From contig CANTFL010001223.1 of assembly GCA_947650285.1 (NCBI GenBank), positions 160,179 through 224,178 on the forward strand: 64,000 nucleotides of DNA, written 5' to 3'. The DNA comes from Hyaloperonospora brassicae (taxonomy: Eukaryota; Oomycota; Peronosporomycetes; Peronosporales; Peronosporaceae). The notes under the pieces are model-generated. The model saw nothing but the letters and a program-made list of their open reading frames with translations, did not search any database and was not told the origin of the DNA. Position 1 is the first letter of the stretch, and the number at the start of each line of letters is the position of its first letter. This document shows positions 23,788 to 35,234 of this stretch, piece after piece. A program made the position numbers and the translations under genes.

Positions 23788-24157
23788 ATATTCCCAAATT
23801 TTCACGGTTCAGCTCATGCCAGTCTTTTTCCTTTCGGGGCGGTCACGTCGGAGGGAATCCTCACCTAGGGGAGCCAACAGGGTCGAAGATCTGACGCGGG
23901 CGCGCTGCACTCGAAGTCGCGGGTGTGGGCGTAGGGGACCGACGGGTCGCGCGAGCGGCCTAGCAGGGGTGTTTAACGGACTGGAGGCGTACCCCGCGCC
24001 ACGTGTCGCCGCTGCGGCGCGCGCACACTCCACGTCCTGGGGGGCGCGTAAGTGGATGCAGGGGGCCACTGTCGCAAATGGGTGAGCTCCTCGGAGAGAG
24101 ATACGGCGGGTTGGCGTTATCCACGCCACGCAGTCACTTCGGTGATCGCACTCCACG
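23788..24157. other. GC-rich island of unknown origin
   Basis: About 370 bp is much richer in G and C than either neighbour, with many CGCG words. It has an open minus-strand frame (23809-24228) of low complexity typical of GC-rich DNA and no recognisable domain. It lies between the broken end of the duplication and the left LTR of element C, so it may be the remnant of another insertion. Confidence 0.45.
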
Positions 24158-24549
24158 TGTAACGGGGCACACCCTTGAGTGAACTTACCGCAAGGGTATC
24201 GGTGCCCCGACAGACGTACACGAGGCAAATGAGGAAGCGTAGCATTAGGAAAAAGTAAAACTGTTATATTAATATAATTAAGTCTTTTAATTACTGTCTC
24301 TCTGTTTGACTTAACTTAATTATGATAATATAACTGAGTGTATGGTGACGTCTCTTCACCACTCATTGCGCGCGTCTTGCGGCGATTGGTGGGTTGATAT
24401 CATCAAGATATCAACCAATGAACAGACTCTTTGGTCGACCCTTCAATATCACCACTTCGGTGATATTGTTCAAATAATATTCAACTTCATATTCTTTATT
24501 GTCACTTTCCTTAAAATGCCAATTCCATGTAACGGGCTTCCCCGTTACA
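24158..24549 (-). repeat. Left (3') LTR of element C
   Basis: The LTR is 392 bp, TG...CA. Seen in pol orientation it is the 3' LTR. An inner inverted repeat around TTGATATCATCAAGATATCAA and a second one around AATATCACCACTTCGGTGATATT are conserved in the other copies. Confidence 0.9.
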
Positions 24550-24561
24550 TCATCCCCCTTA
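24550..24561 (-). other. Polypurine tract of element C
   Basis: On the minus strand this reads TTAAGGGGGATGA immediately before the 3' LTR, a fitting polypurine tract. Confidence 0.65.
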
Positions 24562-24679
24562 ACTGATAGTCACCGTGTGACTATCGAAAATATGGCGGCC
24601 ACTCGTTGGCCACCATTGGGACAGGGAGCACTTGTTGGGTCCGTTCCATTCACTTTCCGCTTGACCTCGCATAGTTAAC

Positions 24680-26284
24680 ATGTCTATGCGGGGTGACTCA
24701 AGGCACACAGAGTCTGTGCCTGTGCCAGCTTCTGCGGCAGACGATTCGTCGTCTTCTACTCGTTCTTCGCCTGCAGCAAGAGGTGCTGCAGGTGCACGCG
24801 GTATCACACCGCGTGCGCACGATGACCCTGATGTAGAGGTCATCTACTCTGGCGAGTCAGACGTATCTGACTCGGGCAATGCTGCAGAGGCGTCTCGCTC
24901 ACCGTCGACGCCTCAGTGTTCGCCAAGGCCACTGCCGAACGAACGGACTCGAGAATTTCAACACAGTCTGTTCGGCAGTGATGACGAATCTGGTGATGAG
25001 CATGATTGCTCATCACCGAAATCAGCTCGTGCTCCTTCGCACGAGCGACCTGACGATGGTGCAACCCATCGTCATAATGACAACCGTGGTACCAACAATT
25101 GTACCACCATGAACCATGATGGGCTGAAGCCGTGGCGTTTGCCCGAACGGCTCATCAATAGCTTGTCTCACGGGGCAATCCAACACCATCGAATACCCTT
25201 ATTCGATGCGACTGAGCTTCACGGCTTGACTCCCAGCGCGAGCAACTTTCGCGCTAAAGAAGATAATTATCTCGATGTCTTCCTTAGACATCGATGTTAC
25301 AACAGCAACCAAAAGCGTGACAAAGCCTCGCTTTTGGCTGCGTGGAACGCGTTCGTCCAAAACGTTAAGATTTTTGGACGAGAAGGGTGGCTCAAGAAAC
25401 TTGAAGCGACATGCCTCAGGTTCGAAAAGTGAACGCCAACCGGTGCCAGGTACCGGTTGCACTGTTTGTCGAGTGAGGCATACATTCTTTGCCTCACATG
25501 AGGAGACCCTTGTGCGAGTTGTGTTGACAACTCGCAGAGTGCACATAGGGACGTGTATTCCCTAAGTTCGCTCTGGGGAAGGGCACATATCTTAGCTGAG
25601 ATGCGTGACGCGATTGCAAATTCGCAATCCGTCTACAAGCGCCAAAAGCGCGTGTTTACCGATGGGCCCGAGGACATATCGGATGGGTCTCGTCATACTG
25701 GCGGACGAGACCTTCAACATTCATCAAAAGCTGAGAGCGGGGCTCCCAGCTGTTCCAAGAGGGTGGATACCCCCGCCACTGGACGAGGTAGCTCGTCCTT
25801 GATCCTGAATCGTCACGGTGATTCAAGATACGCTCCACTAGAAAGCGTTGATCACCGTGAGCATCCACCAAAGGATGTGGTGGAGGAGGAAAGACCTCCT
25901 CCAGATGATTCTGTTCACCATCTCGACCCTTACGAGATGGATCGCGCAATCGATGAATTGCGCGATGACTTGAAGCACGAGCGCGATCGGCGCTACGCTT
26001 TGACCGATACCGTGCGGAAGAACCGCAAGGGTCACGAGGCTGATCGGGCGAGGGATCGCGCCGATTATGCCACGGCGTAGCTTCAGGTCGAGCGGGATGT
26101 CTGCTCCCTATTCGGCGAGCTGGCGACAGCTCACGGGGAGATACCTCAGTTGAGTTCCGAGGTATCATATCTGCGCGACCAGACATATCGTCTGGAGCGC
26201 GAACGCAAGAACCTGATGGATGTTCTTGAACGTGGGGGATATCTTCACCGGAAGATGAAGGCTCGTACTGACAGTAAGGCCTGA
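24680..26284 (+). pseudogene. Antisense gene of element C, broken into pieces
   Basis: The gene starts at 24680, 130 bp from the 3' LTR, and runs opposite to pol. The first frame (24680-25432, 250 codons) has a Ser/Ala-rich acidic N-terminus and a C-terminal domain with an LRHRCYNSNQKRDKASLLAAW segment. After a frameshift, with a CTVCRVRH segment in another frame at about 25440-25560, it resumes at 25553. One in-frame TAG at 26078-26080 leads to the end at 26284. The last 150 residues are Arg/Glu/Asp-rich coiled coil. It overlaps the chromodomain end of pol for about 600 bp. Plan and position match the antisense gene of A and B, but I see no clear sequence similarity. Confidence 0.55.
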
Positions 26285-27716
26285 GCCTACCCACGTAAAA
26301 CATAGGATGCGTGCGCATCCTACGTGGCAATTCGAGTGTGTATGCATTGCCCTTGCGATGCAACACTCGAAATGGTATAATGTACTTCGGCAGTAGTTTT
26401 CCACTGCCGACACTAGTGACTGCATATCCAGGTAAGTTTACCGTAGACAGTAGTACTAGGTCGTTAACATTAAATGAAAGAGCATTTGCTCTTCCATCCT
26501 TGTCTGCGTTCCGTTTCTGACGGCCCACCGCATTTGCGATGGAGTCCTGAATGAAACGGACTACTACTTCTCGCGTCAGCAGGAAGTTCTCTGCTGACTC
26601 TTTGTTTTGTCTTTCAGTGCGCTTCGTGCGCATTGCTAAGTGATTGTTCTCTCCTTCAGCGAGGTTGTCTTCTTCCTCGCTGACATAATCGTTGGCGATG
26701 CTGAATATACCAGCATCGACATCATCATCCGAGTCAGTAATAGCGTCGCCGCTACTACTGAGGTGATCTTCTTCATCGATGTCGACTTGATCGACATCGG
26801 CATCATACGTGACGACGTTAGCGTCGACACGTGATGAGCAAGAGCCAAAACGGTTTTTGCTCGAGCGAGTCCCTCCCCCCTTTATCCAAGATTCACAATC
26901 TAGAAGAGTGGTCACACGTGGATGGCGTAAACCATTCACGTAAAACGGTGTGTGCTGTGTGGAAGCATGCACCGAATTGTTGGTGGCGAATTCCACCATG
27001 GGTAGGAATTCGCTCCAACTCGGAAATGAGTGGACATATCCTCGAAGAATCTCTTCGAGGACACGGTTCGCACGTTCCGTCTGACCATCTGTTTCGGGAT
27101 GGTCAGAAGTGGACATCTTCAATCGTGTTCCGAGAGTACAGAACACGGTTTGCCAAAATGCCGCCGTGAATCGAGGGTCACGGTCGGATAAGAGTTCACG
27201 GGGTAACCCGTGGAGTCTAGAGACCGTGTCTAGAAAGACACGAGCACAACCTTGAGCCTTGATAGACTCAGGCACTGCAGCAAGATGGACCATCTTGCTG
27301 AATCTGTCAAAAAACACAAGAATACCATTATTATTGTGAGCGTCTTCGGGAAAATCGAAGACAAAGTCCATTGAAACGGACTGCCAGCACTCTGTCGGAA
27401 CAGTCAGAGGCTGCAATGGCGCACGGGATGAAGGACTAGGCTTCACCCGTTGACAAACCTCGCAAGCACGTATGTACTTGCGGACAAACTGAAACTGGCG
27501 TGGCCAGTCAAAGTCACGACTTACCGTGAGGTAAGTCTTTTCTCTACCACGATGGCCGCCTGTTGGGGCATCGTAACACTCATACATGATGCGTAAACGC
27601 AAATCATGATGAGCGGGTACGACGACCGCCTGTTGGGGCATCGTGACACTCATACTTGATGCGTAAACGCAAATCATGATGAGTGAAGACGACGACACGA
27701 GGCGTGTCGTCGGCAA
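25656..27716 (-). pseudogene. Integrase and chromodomain of element C
   Basis: This 686-codon frame holds the integrase zinc finger (HHDLRLR..., H and CEVCQRVK), the core with D in SMDFVFDFP, D in SDRDPRF and E in DGQTERANR, and an acidic spacer absent from A. It then has the integrase C-terminus (HPMFYVGRLRP) and a chromodomain near its end (RTSYLVQWRGYPPSWNSWEP). It is the longest intact part of element C. Its first codons lie in a 70-bp tandem duplication that puts it out of frame with the RT-RNase H frame. The C-terminal half is overlapped by the antisense gene. Confidence 0.85.
27557..27696. repeat. 70-bp tandem duplication inside pol of element C
   Basis: Two units start CGCCTGTTGGGGCATCGT at 27557 and 27627. 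They encode the same integrase N-terminal segment twice (HHDLRLRI.YEC.DAPTGG). Because 70 is not a multiple of three, the duplication causes the frame break between RNase H and integrase. Confidence 0.85.
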
Positions 27717-29079
27717 CTGCTGTATAGTGCATCAATCCGTTGCGTGTACTATACCGATCCGATGAGGATCGGTACAAAGCCGGTAAATCTTTCAATGATT
27801 TACTGGATGGATGAACCAGATGATCCATTAATCGCAGAAGATCCTTATCTTCTGCGTATGCCTTTCGTACGTCGTCAAGTAAATTTGACGACGGGACACT
27901 GACTCTCAGTGTCGCAACAGTGGGCTTATGCTCACTGTTGGATTGTGCGTTTGGCTTGAAATCGGGCCGGCGCGAAAGCGCATCAGCGACGACATTGAGT
28001 CGTCTTGGTTTATACTCCACGGAGAAGTTATACTCCGCGAAGAAAGACATCCACCTCTCCATTCTTTGCGAGAGGTGTGGGCTGTTTACGGCCGTGCGTA
28101 GTGACGCATGGTCCGTATAGACAACAAACGATCTGTCTCCGAAGAGATAGACGCGAAACTTAGCCAGTGCGTACTTCATGGCAAGGATTTCCTTGTCATG
28201 AACTGGGTAATTGCGCTCAGCTGCTTGCAGCTGACACGACTGATAACAGATGACGCGCTTTGCACCAACTGCATCGAACTGCATTAACGCACAGCCGATT
28301 GCAAAATCGCTGGCGTCACAGACCACATGAAATGGTCTGTCCTGATCTGCAATCGCCAAGATGGGCGATTGCATCAAGCTTTTCCTGATGCTTTCAAAGG
28401 AACGCTGGCACTCAGCGTTCCATGACCACTTGACATTTTTCTTGAGTAACCAAGAAAGATGTACCGTCAGCTCAGAGCAGTTGCGAGAGTACTTGTGCAA
28501 GTACGCCGCTAGTCCAAGTACCTTCCTTAGTCCCTTGACATCGACTGGCACAGGCCAGTCGGTGATCGCCTTGATCTTTTCGGGATCAGGGCGTACGCCG
28601 TGTTTACCCACGATGCACCCAAGAAGTGGTATTTCGCTAGCCGCGAATATACACTTCTTGAGGTTGGCGTACAACTTATACTTGCGCATAAGTTGAAGAA
28701 CCTGACTAACGTGAGTTTTATGAACTTCAACGTCCGTCTTTCCGTCCATAGCCCGGCTATGGACGAACACATCGTCGAAGTAACTCGGTGCAAAGTCTCG
28801 CGCCGGTCTTAACAGATTTGTTACACATCTGTTGAATGTTGCAGGGGCATTACTCAACCCCTGAGGCATCACTAGCCACTCCCACAGCATCCCGCTGGGG
28901 GTACTCACTGCTGTGAACGGGATGTCCCGTTCACGCATGAGGATCTGATAGAACCCATTCATCAGATTCATGGACGAAAAGATGGTACTCTTTGACATAC
29001 CATGTATGATGACGTCCTTCCTCGGTATCGGCGTCTGAGCCGGTACCGTTGCAGCATTCAATTTGTTGAATGCGTGCAC
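27604..29079 (-). pseudogene. Reverse transcriptase and RNase H of element C
   Basis: This 491-codon frame begins inside RT (HAFNKLNAATVPAQTPIPRKD), with MPQGLSNAPATF and the catalytic YFDD at about residues 100-103, and continues into RNase H (CDASDFAIGCAL, DKEILAMKYAL, TDHASLRT). It then enters the start of the integrase zinc finger and ends in the 70-bp duplication. The upstream RT part is in another frame at 29144-30028. The domain order proves Ty3/Gypsy type. Confidence 0.85.
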
Positions 29080-29143
29080 TATCCGCCATCCTCCTGTGGC
29101 CTTTTACAACACAGAAGGTCGGATAGCTGTGAGGGGATGATGA

Positions 29144-30573
29144 TTACCTCACACGGCTCGCTGCTAAGCGACCGGCAAAGAAACTGTCGATCGCTAGTAC
29201 TCGTTCACGAGGCAGTGGCCACTGCTTCATGAAACAGTACTTCGAGCCCGGTTTGAGCTCGATCTCGTGTCGAGTGCCTTTGTCCTTAGGCAACTCGCAA
29301 GGTACGGATTCGAGGAACACATCCCTGAATTCGATCAAATCCTCATACAAAGGATTTGCCTGAAGCGACTCCCAGGATTGAGACGTGTATCGCTCAATCC
29401 GAGTCTTCTCATCGAGGACACTTTCGTCCATCGATGAGCTGCTGAGAACCCGTTCGTTCTCAGCAAATACTGTTGCCGACCGAATATCGGCCACATACTC
29501 ATCTTCTGTGACGAGTATGCAGATCTGCTTAACTTTGCCACTACGCAGATCACGCAAGAACCGTTTCGGTTCTAGCGTTGGCAACTGAGTTATCTCCGAA
29601 GTTAACTTCGGAGGCACAATCAGATCAAGCTTATAAGTGCCTACACTTGATCCGTCATTAACCAAGACGTTCAACGTCTCGGTTACTTCCTGAGAACTTC
29701 TTTCCACAGGTTGCTGAGGGCCTGATCCCTCAGCAAGCAAATCTTTAGGAATTCCTTCCTCAAGTACGTGGGGACTTATTCCCTCGACGTCTTTCGACTG
29801 TGGCTGTGCAACCACAGTCAGGAACCGATCCTCTACGGTCGACTCTCCAGTCGACCTAGAATTTCCATGTTGCCCTTTGGAGGCAACAGGTTTATTTCTT
29901 CTAAGATGTTGACCCGCTAGGCATGCATCCATGTCCCGGTCCACTAGACTTATTCGAGTGGTGGACCTTCGGCGCAGCTTGTACTTCTGTACAGCCGCCG
30001 GGAGCTTGGTCCGCAGTGTAGTGATCATCTACACTGTGGTCTTGTGCATTCGTACTAACGACCGTACAGCAAGTGAGGCCATCGCACTCACTCGCAGTAC
30101 ATCCACACGCTTGTGGACGCTCCATGACGTTCATCAGATGGCCATCTGATGAACAAGCGGCAGGCATCTTCACGGATCGATGCTTCCAGCTCACCCTTGG
30201 CTCGTACTTTCTGAGCCAAGGCAATCCCAGGATGATATCAAATTTGTCATCCAGATCCAGTACGATGAAGTCATCATCGTACTGTTCGCCCTCTAACGTG
30301 TAGTGGATTCCTACTACACGTTTCTCAACGGTAATCGATGCGCCTGTTGCAAGGTGCACCGTCATCCTCGTGAGGGGGAATGTCGCGCTCAACGAAATTG
30401 AGCCTACGACCCTCTAGTGACTGGCGTCGAACAAAGTTGTTCGACGCCCCACAGTCTACTAGGGCACGAATTGACAAATCATTTGTCGCTTCCAACTTCA
30501 AGGTGATGAGCGAAACATCATCACCAGGTGCAGAGACACACAATGATTGTGTATCTGGAGCAACTTTCGTCAA
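29144..30573 (-). pseudogene. Protease and N-terminal RT of element C
   Basis: Three overlapping frames cover this part. 30325-30573 has the protease active site ALVDCGASNNFVR (D-C-G-A). 29901-30392 has the rest of the protease (DDKFDIILGLPWL). 29144-30028 has a linker and the first RT segment (RHEIELKPGSKYC...QWPLPRER). A further shift near 29100 separates it from the RT core. At least three frameshifts are needed, so the gene is dead. Confidence 0.75.
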
Positions 30574-30604
30574 GAGATTTGCAAATTCTCTTGAGATTGC
30601 TAGA

Positions 30605-31792
30605 TCAGTAGGGCGCTCCTCCCCTACTGACCCCGACCATTTTTTGATGGTCCGTCTCGCTTTTGCAGCTTCGCAACAGCGCTGGACCCACGCCCATTGC
30701 CCTTTCTGGCAAATGGACGACCGTTTCGCCCAGTACTGTTTGGTACTGGGCGTGAAGCACTACACTCATATGCGTAGTGCCCTCACTTCTGACAGCGATT
30801 GCATTTCTGCAATCGCTTGTTGTTCGAAGAGCGAGGTCTCTCGCTCTCAACATAACAGAGGTCCATTGGTTCTGGACCTCCGATCTCTTCCCCGTCTTGG
30901 TGGACGGTAAGAGTTTGAGCTAGCATGAGCCTGTCTCATGCTAAAGTCTTCCTGTTCCGCGGCTGATATCGCTTCTTCCAGCGTATTCAGCTCAAGGCGG
31001 AACAGGTGGCTCCTGACGGGCCCTTCTGCGAGCCCTTGCATGAACACCGTGATCAACGTGTGTTCATTTACCGGGTTGGCAGTTATACTACTCGCGAGGA
31101 GTCGTATATGTTGAGCGTAAGCGTGCACATCACGCTTGCCCTGCTTGAGTTTCAGTAACTCTGAACGAGCTCTGAGCGAGCCCTGAAATCAGCACGTGGC
31201 GGCTCAAACGTTTGTCTGAGCCGGGACTTGAAGTCATCTAGCGACCTAAACACATTTGGGTCGCTACTCTCGAGCCCCAGGGACCAAGTTTTGGCACGCC
31301 CTGCCAAGTGGGTCCGAGCAAATGTGAGTTGCATTTGCTCATCTTCGACGCGACGAGCCCTTGAGGCTCTGTCGAGTTCGACGAACCACAGTAACAGGGA
31401 GTCTTTTGGGACTCCACTGTATTTGGAGATGTCAACTTTCATGGCCTCGGGACGACGCGAATGTGCCGTCCTGTCCACAGCAGCATGGAATTGCTGCTGT
31501 CTCAACAGCTCTGTCTGTTGAGCACCGAGTTCTCTAAACTGCTCGGCCTGTTGAGATCCTTGCTGGTGAAGCAAGGCTACTTTCTCCCTTACGGCGACAA
31601 GTTCATGTTGTATGAACTTGGCCTATAGCGGCATGCTGTTGGTCTCTGTCTAGAGACTTCAACATGGCGCTAATGGCGAGCTCGCCTACGGCAGAACTCA
31701 TGCGTTCTACCGCACTTCATTCGATGTCACTCAAATGGGTAAACCCTTCACGCGTGGCGTGAAAGGTCTCTTCATCATCCAACATGTTCATG
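30605..31792 (-). pseudogene. Gag of element C
   Basis: The likely start is the ATG at 31792 (MNMLDDEETFH...). A TGA follows after 24 codons and a frameshift occurs near 31620. Then come the Gag helical domain (31152-31574, with LAGRAKTWSLGL and FKSRLRQTFEPP), another shift near 31130 and a tail ending about 30610. A zinc knuckle at 30762-30803 keeps the CX2CX4HX4C spacing, but its seventh codon is TGA. The part at 30847-31128 continues the domain (FMQGLAEGPVRSHLF). Confidence 0.7.
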
Positions 31793-31816
31793 TTGGATGT
31801 TGTGGTCCTTGGAAGG

Positions 31817-31833
31817 ACTACAAAGTGCTACCA
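31817..31833 (-). other. Primer-binding site of element C
   Basis: On the minus strand TGGTAGCACTTTGTAGT starts two bases after the 5' LTR. It shares TGGTAGCACTT with element D. Confidence 0.65.
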
Positions 31834-31835
31834 GG

Positions 31836-32226
31836 TGTAACGGGACACACCCTTGAGTGAACTTACCACAAGGGATTTGGGTGCCCCGACAGACGTACAC
31901 GAGGCAAACGAGGAAGCGTAGCATAAGGAAAAAGTAAAACTATTATATTAATATAATTAAGTCTTTTAATTACTGTCTCTCTGTTTGACTTAACTTAATT
32001 ATGCTAAAATAACTGGGTGTATGGTGACGTCTCGTCATCACTCATTGCGCGTCTTGCGGCAAATGGTGGGTTGATATCATCAAGATATCAACCAATGAAC
32101 AGACTCTTTGGTCGACCCTTCAATATCACCACTTCGGTAATATTGTTTATAGAATATTCAACTTCATATTCTTTATTGTCATTATCTTCTAAATGCCAAT
32201 TCTATGTAACGGGCTGACCCGTTACA
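31836..32226 (-). repeat. Right (5') LTR of element C
   Basis: This 391-bp LTR ends at 32226, directly against duplicated block 2. It differs from the left LTR at roughly 25 positions including small indels. Confidence 0.9.
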
Positions 32227-32876
32227 TTAAATGCATGCTTTGGTGCATTTAAGCAGAACACGTTGTCTATGGTAAAAGCATCTTATGTCCGAGGAGACTC
32301 CATGACGACGGCTTAAAAGAACACAATTATGTAAGATAGAGGACACTACGCTGGCAAGCTTCTTTTTGCGTCATTACTTTTACTAGAAACAGACAAAGAT
32401 GGAGCTCGTGCTTTTTCATTTTTCTACTTTGTCTACTGACTGTTCATCGACAGAAACAACATGGACCTCTTGCTGACTATGGGCCTCAAAATTGCTGCCG
32501 TCTTTGCCTATCTCGACGGAGTTTACGTAAGGTGGGGTGGCGGAACTATGACAGCGAGAGCCGATTACATTTCGTTAATAAAAAAACATTATGATAATAT
32601 TATCCAACTTTATCGTATTTACAAAAATTACCTGTCAAATGAAAGGATGATGGATCATTCCCATTATGGGTATTTTTCAAGATCGCCATACTTATAAGCT
32701 GTTAAAACGATCATATCAACCACATCAAAATAAACAATCGCTGCTAGACGCGCGCAATTTGTGGTCAGCGAGAAACTACACAGGCGTTTGTAGTTCAAGA
32801 TAGTTGCAGTGAGACAAAAAAAGTTGGACTGAATAAATATAACTATGTACAATGGGATTTGTGAACTTCACTCCAT

Positions 32877-33817
32877 TTTTAGTTTTATTCACTCCATTCA
32901 AGTTACGTGGTACACATTATCATTGAGATTTATAAAATTCACTCCCTTTTTGTTTCGATTCACCTCCGTCTGAACCACGTGACCAAAAGCTTTGGTGACG
33001 TCGACATGACTACTCTTCAGATTTAACAACCGACTCGTTCTCTACCTCTCAATTTATATAGATCTTTTTGCCCTCTTCGCGACTTACTCTTCCGCCAATC
33101 TTATATATGTATCGTGAAATTGGTGCTGCAAAGAGGCAAAGCCAAAGAAGTTGCAGCCAAGCTGTTCGCAAGACCTAATAGGAGCGTCATGGATCTCGTC
33201 TTTCGAGAGATCAAATTTTTGTGCGAGGGGAACAGTAGTCAGGCAAGTTCATGCCATATTCCGCACCTCGCTGTTGACATACTGACCGTTGTCCGGTCTA
33301 ACTACGATGTACGGCAGTGAGCATTAACTCTTCGGGCAGATAGTTATAGAAAACTTCGCGTAATGACGTTTCGAATTCCTGTTCGGTTCTCAACATTTCG
33401 AATACGACTTCGTAGGGTAGGCTGGTCCTATATTTTGAGCCTATTACTGGTGGTAAGCCGGATAAATTGGAAGTAAGACATACATTGAGCTGACTAGTCG
33501 CGCCCGACGACAGTGCCTTAGCCCGATACTTATCGTGGTTTTCATGTATTTCCAGAGCTGGGAGGGCTGTTGTTGCGCAGACTCTGCACTAAAAGGCCAG
33601 GCCTAGCGAGTGAAGTGAATGAAGAGCATTCTAGACTATCTAGTAAGGTGAATGAAGAGGCTCCTACATTCAGTGATAATACCCTACATGTTTAAATGAG
33701 GTGCCCAAAAGTTGATGATATTAATTGCATTTCACGTAATATTTCAAAACATTAAGGTATAACAATGTGTGCCACGGAACTCAAAAGTAAGAGGAAAATA
33801 GTTAAAAGGGAGTGAAA
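32877..33817. mobile_element. MULE-like MITE, copy 1
   Basis: Imperfect terminal inverted repeats lie at about 32877-32925 and 33763-33817. Both start TTCACTCC followed by a T-rich stretch, a second TTCACTCC/TTTCCTC word and a CAAGTT.CGTGG.ACACATT block. The ends resemble those of the autonomous MULE at 37982-48648 (TTTTCACCCCC, T-rich, TTTTCACCC). No transposase is inside. Target duplications are not clear. The same unit is at 55399-56350. Confidence 0.5.
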
Positions 33818-33830
33818 CATATGAGGACAT

Positions 33831-34229
33831 TTATAGGTACACACCCACCCTTTCATATACGTACACACACCCCTGAAATAGATGTTTCTCCTTAAGTCCC
33901 GTAATCTCTTTAACAAGGGAATGCACTCCTAAACATACAAATGCCGTATAAATATTCGTTGTTACGTACACACCCCTCAGTAATGCGGGCCTCTTTTGCG
34001 TCAGCATACAGCCTTGCGTACGACTTCCGCTCTCATTATCCGGTACATCCCCTATGATTACCAAAAATACTACCATATACGCTAAAATAAGCAGCGTCTG
34101 GAACAACGTCAACAGCGCCTGAGATGCGACTAGCAATTCAGCTGTAGGGCCGCGTGATCTTTCGCGGAGAGAAGCAAGAGGCGCAGTATGTGACCTGCGC
34201 GTTGCTCTACTCATTGTCGAACACTCCAT
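33831..34229 (-). CDS. Hypothetical single-pass membrane protein, 132 codons
   Basis: The frame starts at 34229 (a second ATG, MSRATRRSH, is 15 nt later). It has a basic N-terminus, one hydrophobic segment at about residues 38-60 (LLTLFQTLLILAYMVVFLVII), and a C-terminal part with GVYV, LVKEITGL and LFQGCVYVYERVGVYL. A related C-terminal module occurs in inverted orientation at 35235-35440, and the copy at 56363-56760 is frameshifted. I do not recognise the family. The repeated GGGGTGTGTAC DNA word within the module suggests it may belong to a mobile repeat. Confidence 0.35.
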   Translation of the reverse strand: MECSTMSRATRRSHTAPLASLRERSRGPTAELLVASQALLTLFQTLLILAYMVVFLVIIGDVPDNESGSRTQGCMLTQKRPALLRGVYVTTNIYTAFVCLGVHSLVKEITGLKEKHLFQGCVYVYERVGVYL

Positions 34230-35048
34230 CTGTCTCGTTATAGTGCTGTGCGAGTTCCTCTTTTTACAATATTACACTGCCTGCACATACACGGGATACC
34301 GTCTTGTTGCTGAATAGAGCGGCGCTTGCGAACGGACTATATCGCAGCAGCTGTCACTTCTCTGTTGTAGCAAATTTAAGCTACTCGGTCGATTGTCAAT
34401 GGACGTTACACGGTCATACTTGTGGCCAATCACCGTGACTTCACCAGGTAAGCAGGTGTCACATATACACAACGCTGCACTTGTGTCTGTTTGAGTTCGA
34501 CCTTCGGATATTAAGTTGCTGACTTTTGTGTATGTGAAATGTGTCTTTGACCTTCTCAGGTGCTCGGAGTCGCTGCAGTCGATCTTTGACAATGCAGCAG
34601 CGCCTACAATCACAAGATTAACATTTATAATCAGATTTGTTCTGCAAGGGACGAGCGATCGCGGACTGAAGTGTTTTGTGAGCTCATGGAGGAAGACGAC
34701 TGTCACCGCGTACAACCTGTGGTCGTCTCAGGTCTACGCTGTCGAAGCGACGGTGGGTCATTGACGGGGTTTCTGTTAGGTATCTTTGGGGGCGGCTATT
34801 GACTCACTAGCTGCTGCAGATCAAGTTCTGTTTCACCGGATGCGGTGTAGGGACCCACTGCCACGCGGTACGAGACGCAGAGGCCATTACAGACGAGCAT
34901 TTCTGCCTATAAATAGACTAGCCTATTAATTTTGTGCGCGCTTGGGACGAGAAGATCATTGCGCAGTGCGGATCGATCGAGAATACGAACGCCATCATTT
35001 CGATCTACCCAAAGTTCACGGACCATTCGACGGATCATGGTGTGGATG

Positions 35049-35234
35049 ACCCGGTATAAATTATGGTAATTGATTAATTTATACAGTTAGAATGGGCGTG
35101 TAAATGTTCCAAATTGACCGTTCATTTTGCATTAATCTAAAGAGGTGTGCTTATTAGTTGACCAAAAAATTTGAAATTACCCTCAAAATAGGGGAAATGG
35201 TAGTATAAGGGGGGAACTTTAAGGAAGGGTGCCG
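35049..35234. other. Short AT-rich spacer
   Basis: No gene or repeat is recognised between the end of duplicated block 2 and the inverted module. A run TAAGGGGGGAACTTTAAGG lies near 35200. Confidence 0.4.

Larger units (their letters stand above)
24158..32226 (-). mobile_element. Ty3/Gypsy LTR retrotransposon C (chromovirus-like), degenerate
   Basis: The two LTRs, 24158-24549 and 31836-32226 (about 391 bp, TGTAACGGG...CCCGTTACA), enclose gag-pol on the minus strand with a chromodomain and a plus-strand antisense gene. The LTRs differ by roughly 6%, so it is older than A, B and D. The flanks (CCACG left, TTAAA right) show no target duplication. This suggests that the left and right ends come from different insertions or that a flank was lost. 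Many stops, frameshifts and a 70-bp duplication inactivate pol. Related LTRs are at 36379-36767 and 58632-58812. Confidence 0.9.
32227..35048. repeat. Segmental duplication block 2, copy 1
   Basis: This block matches 54519-57584 in the same orientation with a few percent divergence. Its left edge coincides with the LTR of element C. It contains a MULE-like MITE, an ORF for a membrane-protein-like product and a non-coding tail. Together with block 1 it suggests one larger ancestral duplication whose middle differs between copies. Small open frames at 32461-32697 and 34272-34764 are not kept as proteins between copies and are not called. Confidence 0.85.

Noticed and set aside
23809..24228. 139-codon minus-strand frame
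   Set aside because: It is open because of high GC content and runs into the LTR of element C.
32461..32697. 78-codon frame with a hydrophobic start
   Set aside because: The counterpart in copy 2 is open in a different frame, so it is not a conserved protein.
33114..33320. 68-codon frame beginning with GTG inside the MITE
   Set aside because: There is no ATG, the other copy has a stop after five codons, and no domain is present.
34272..34764. Overlapping frames on both strands
   Set aside because: Neither keeps its reading frame in the duplicate at 56991-57255.
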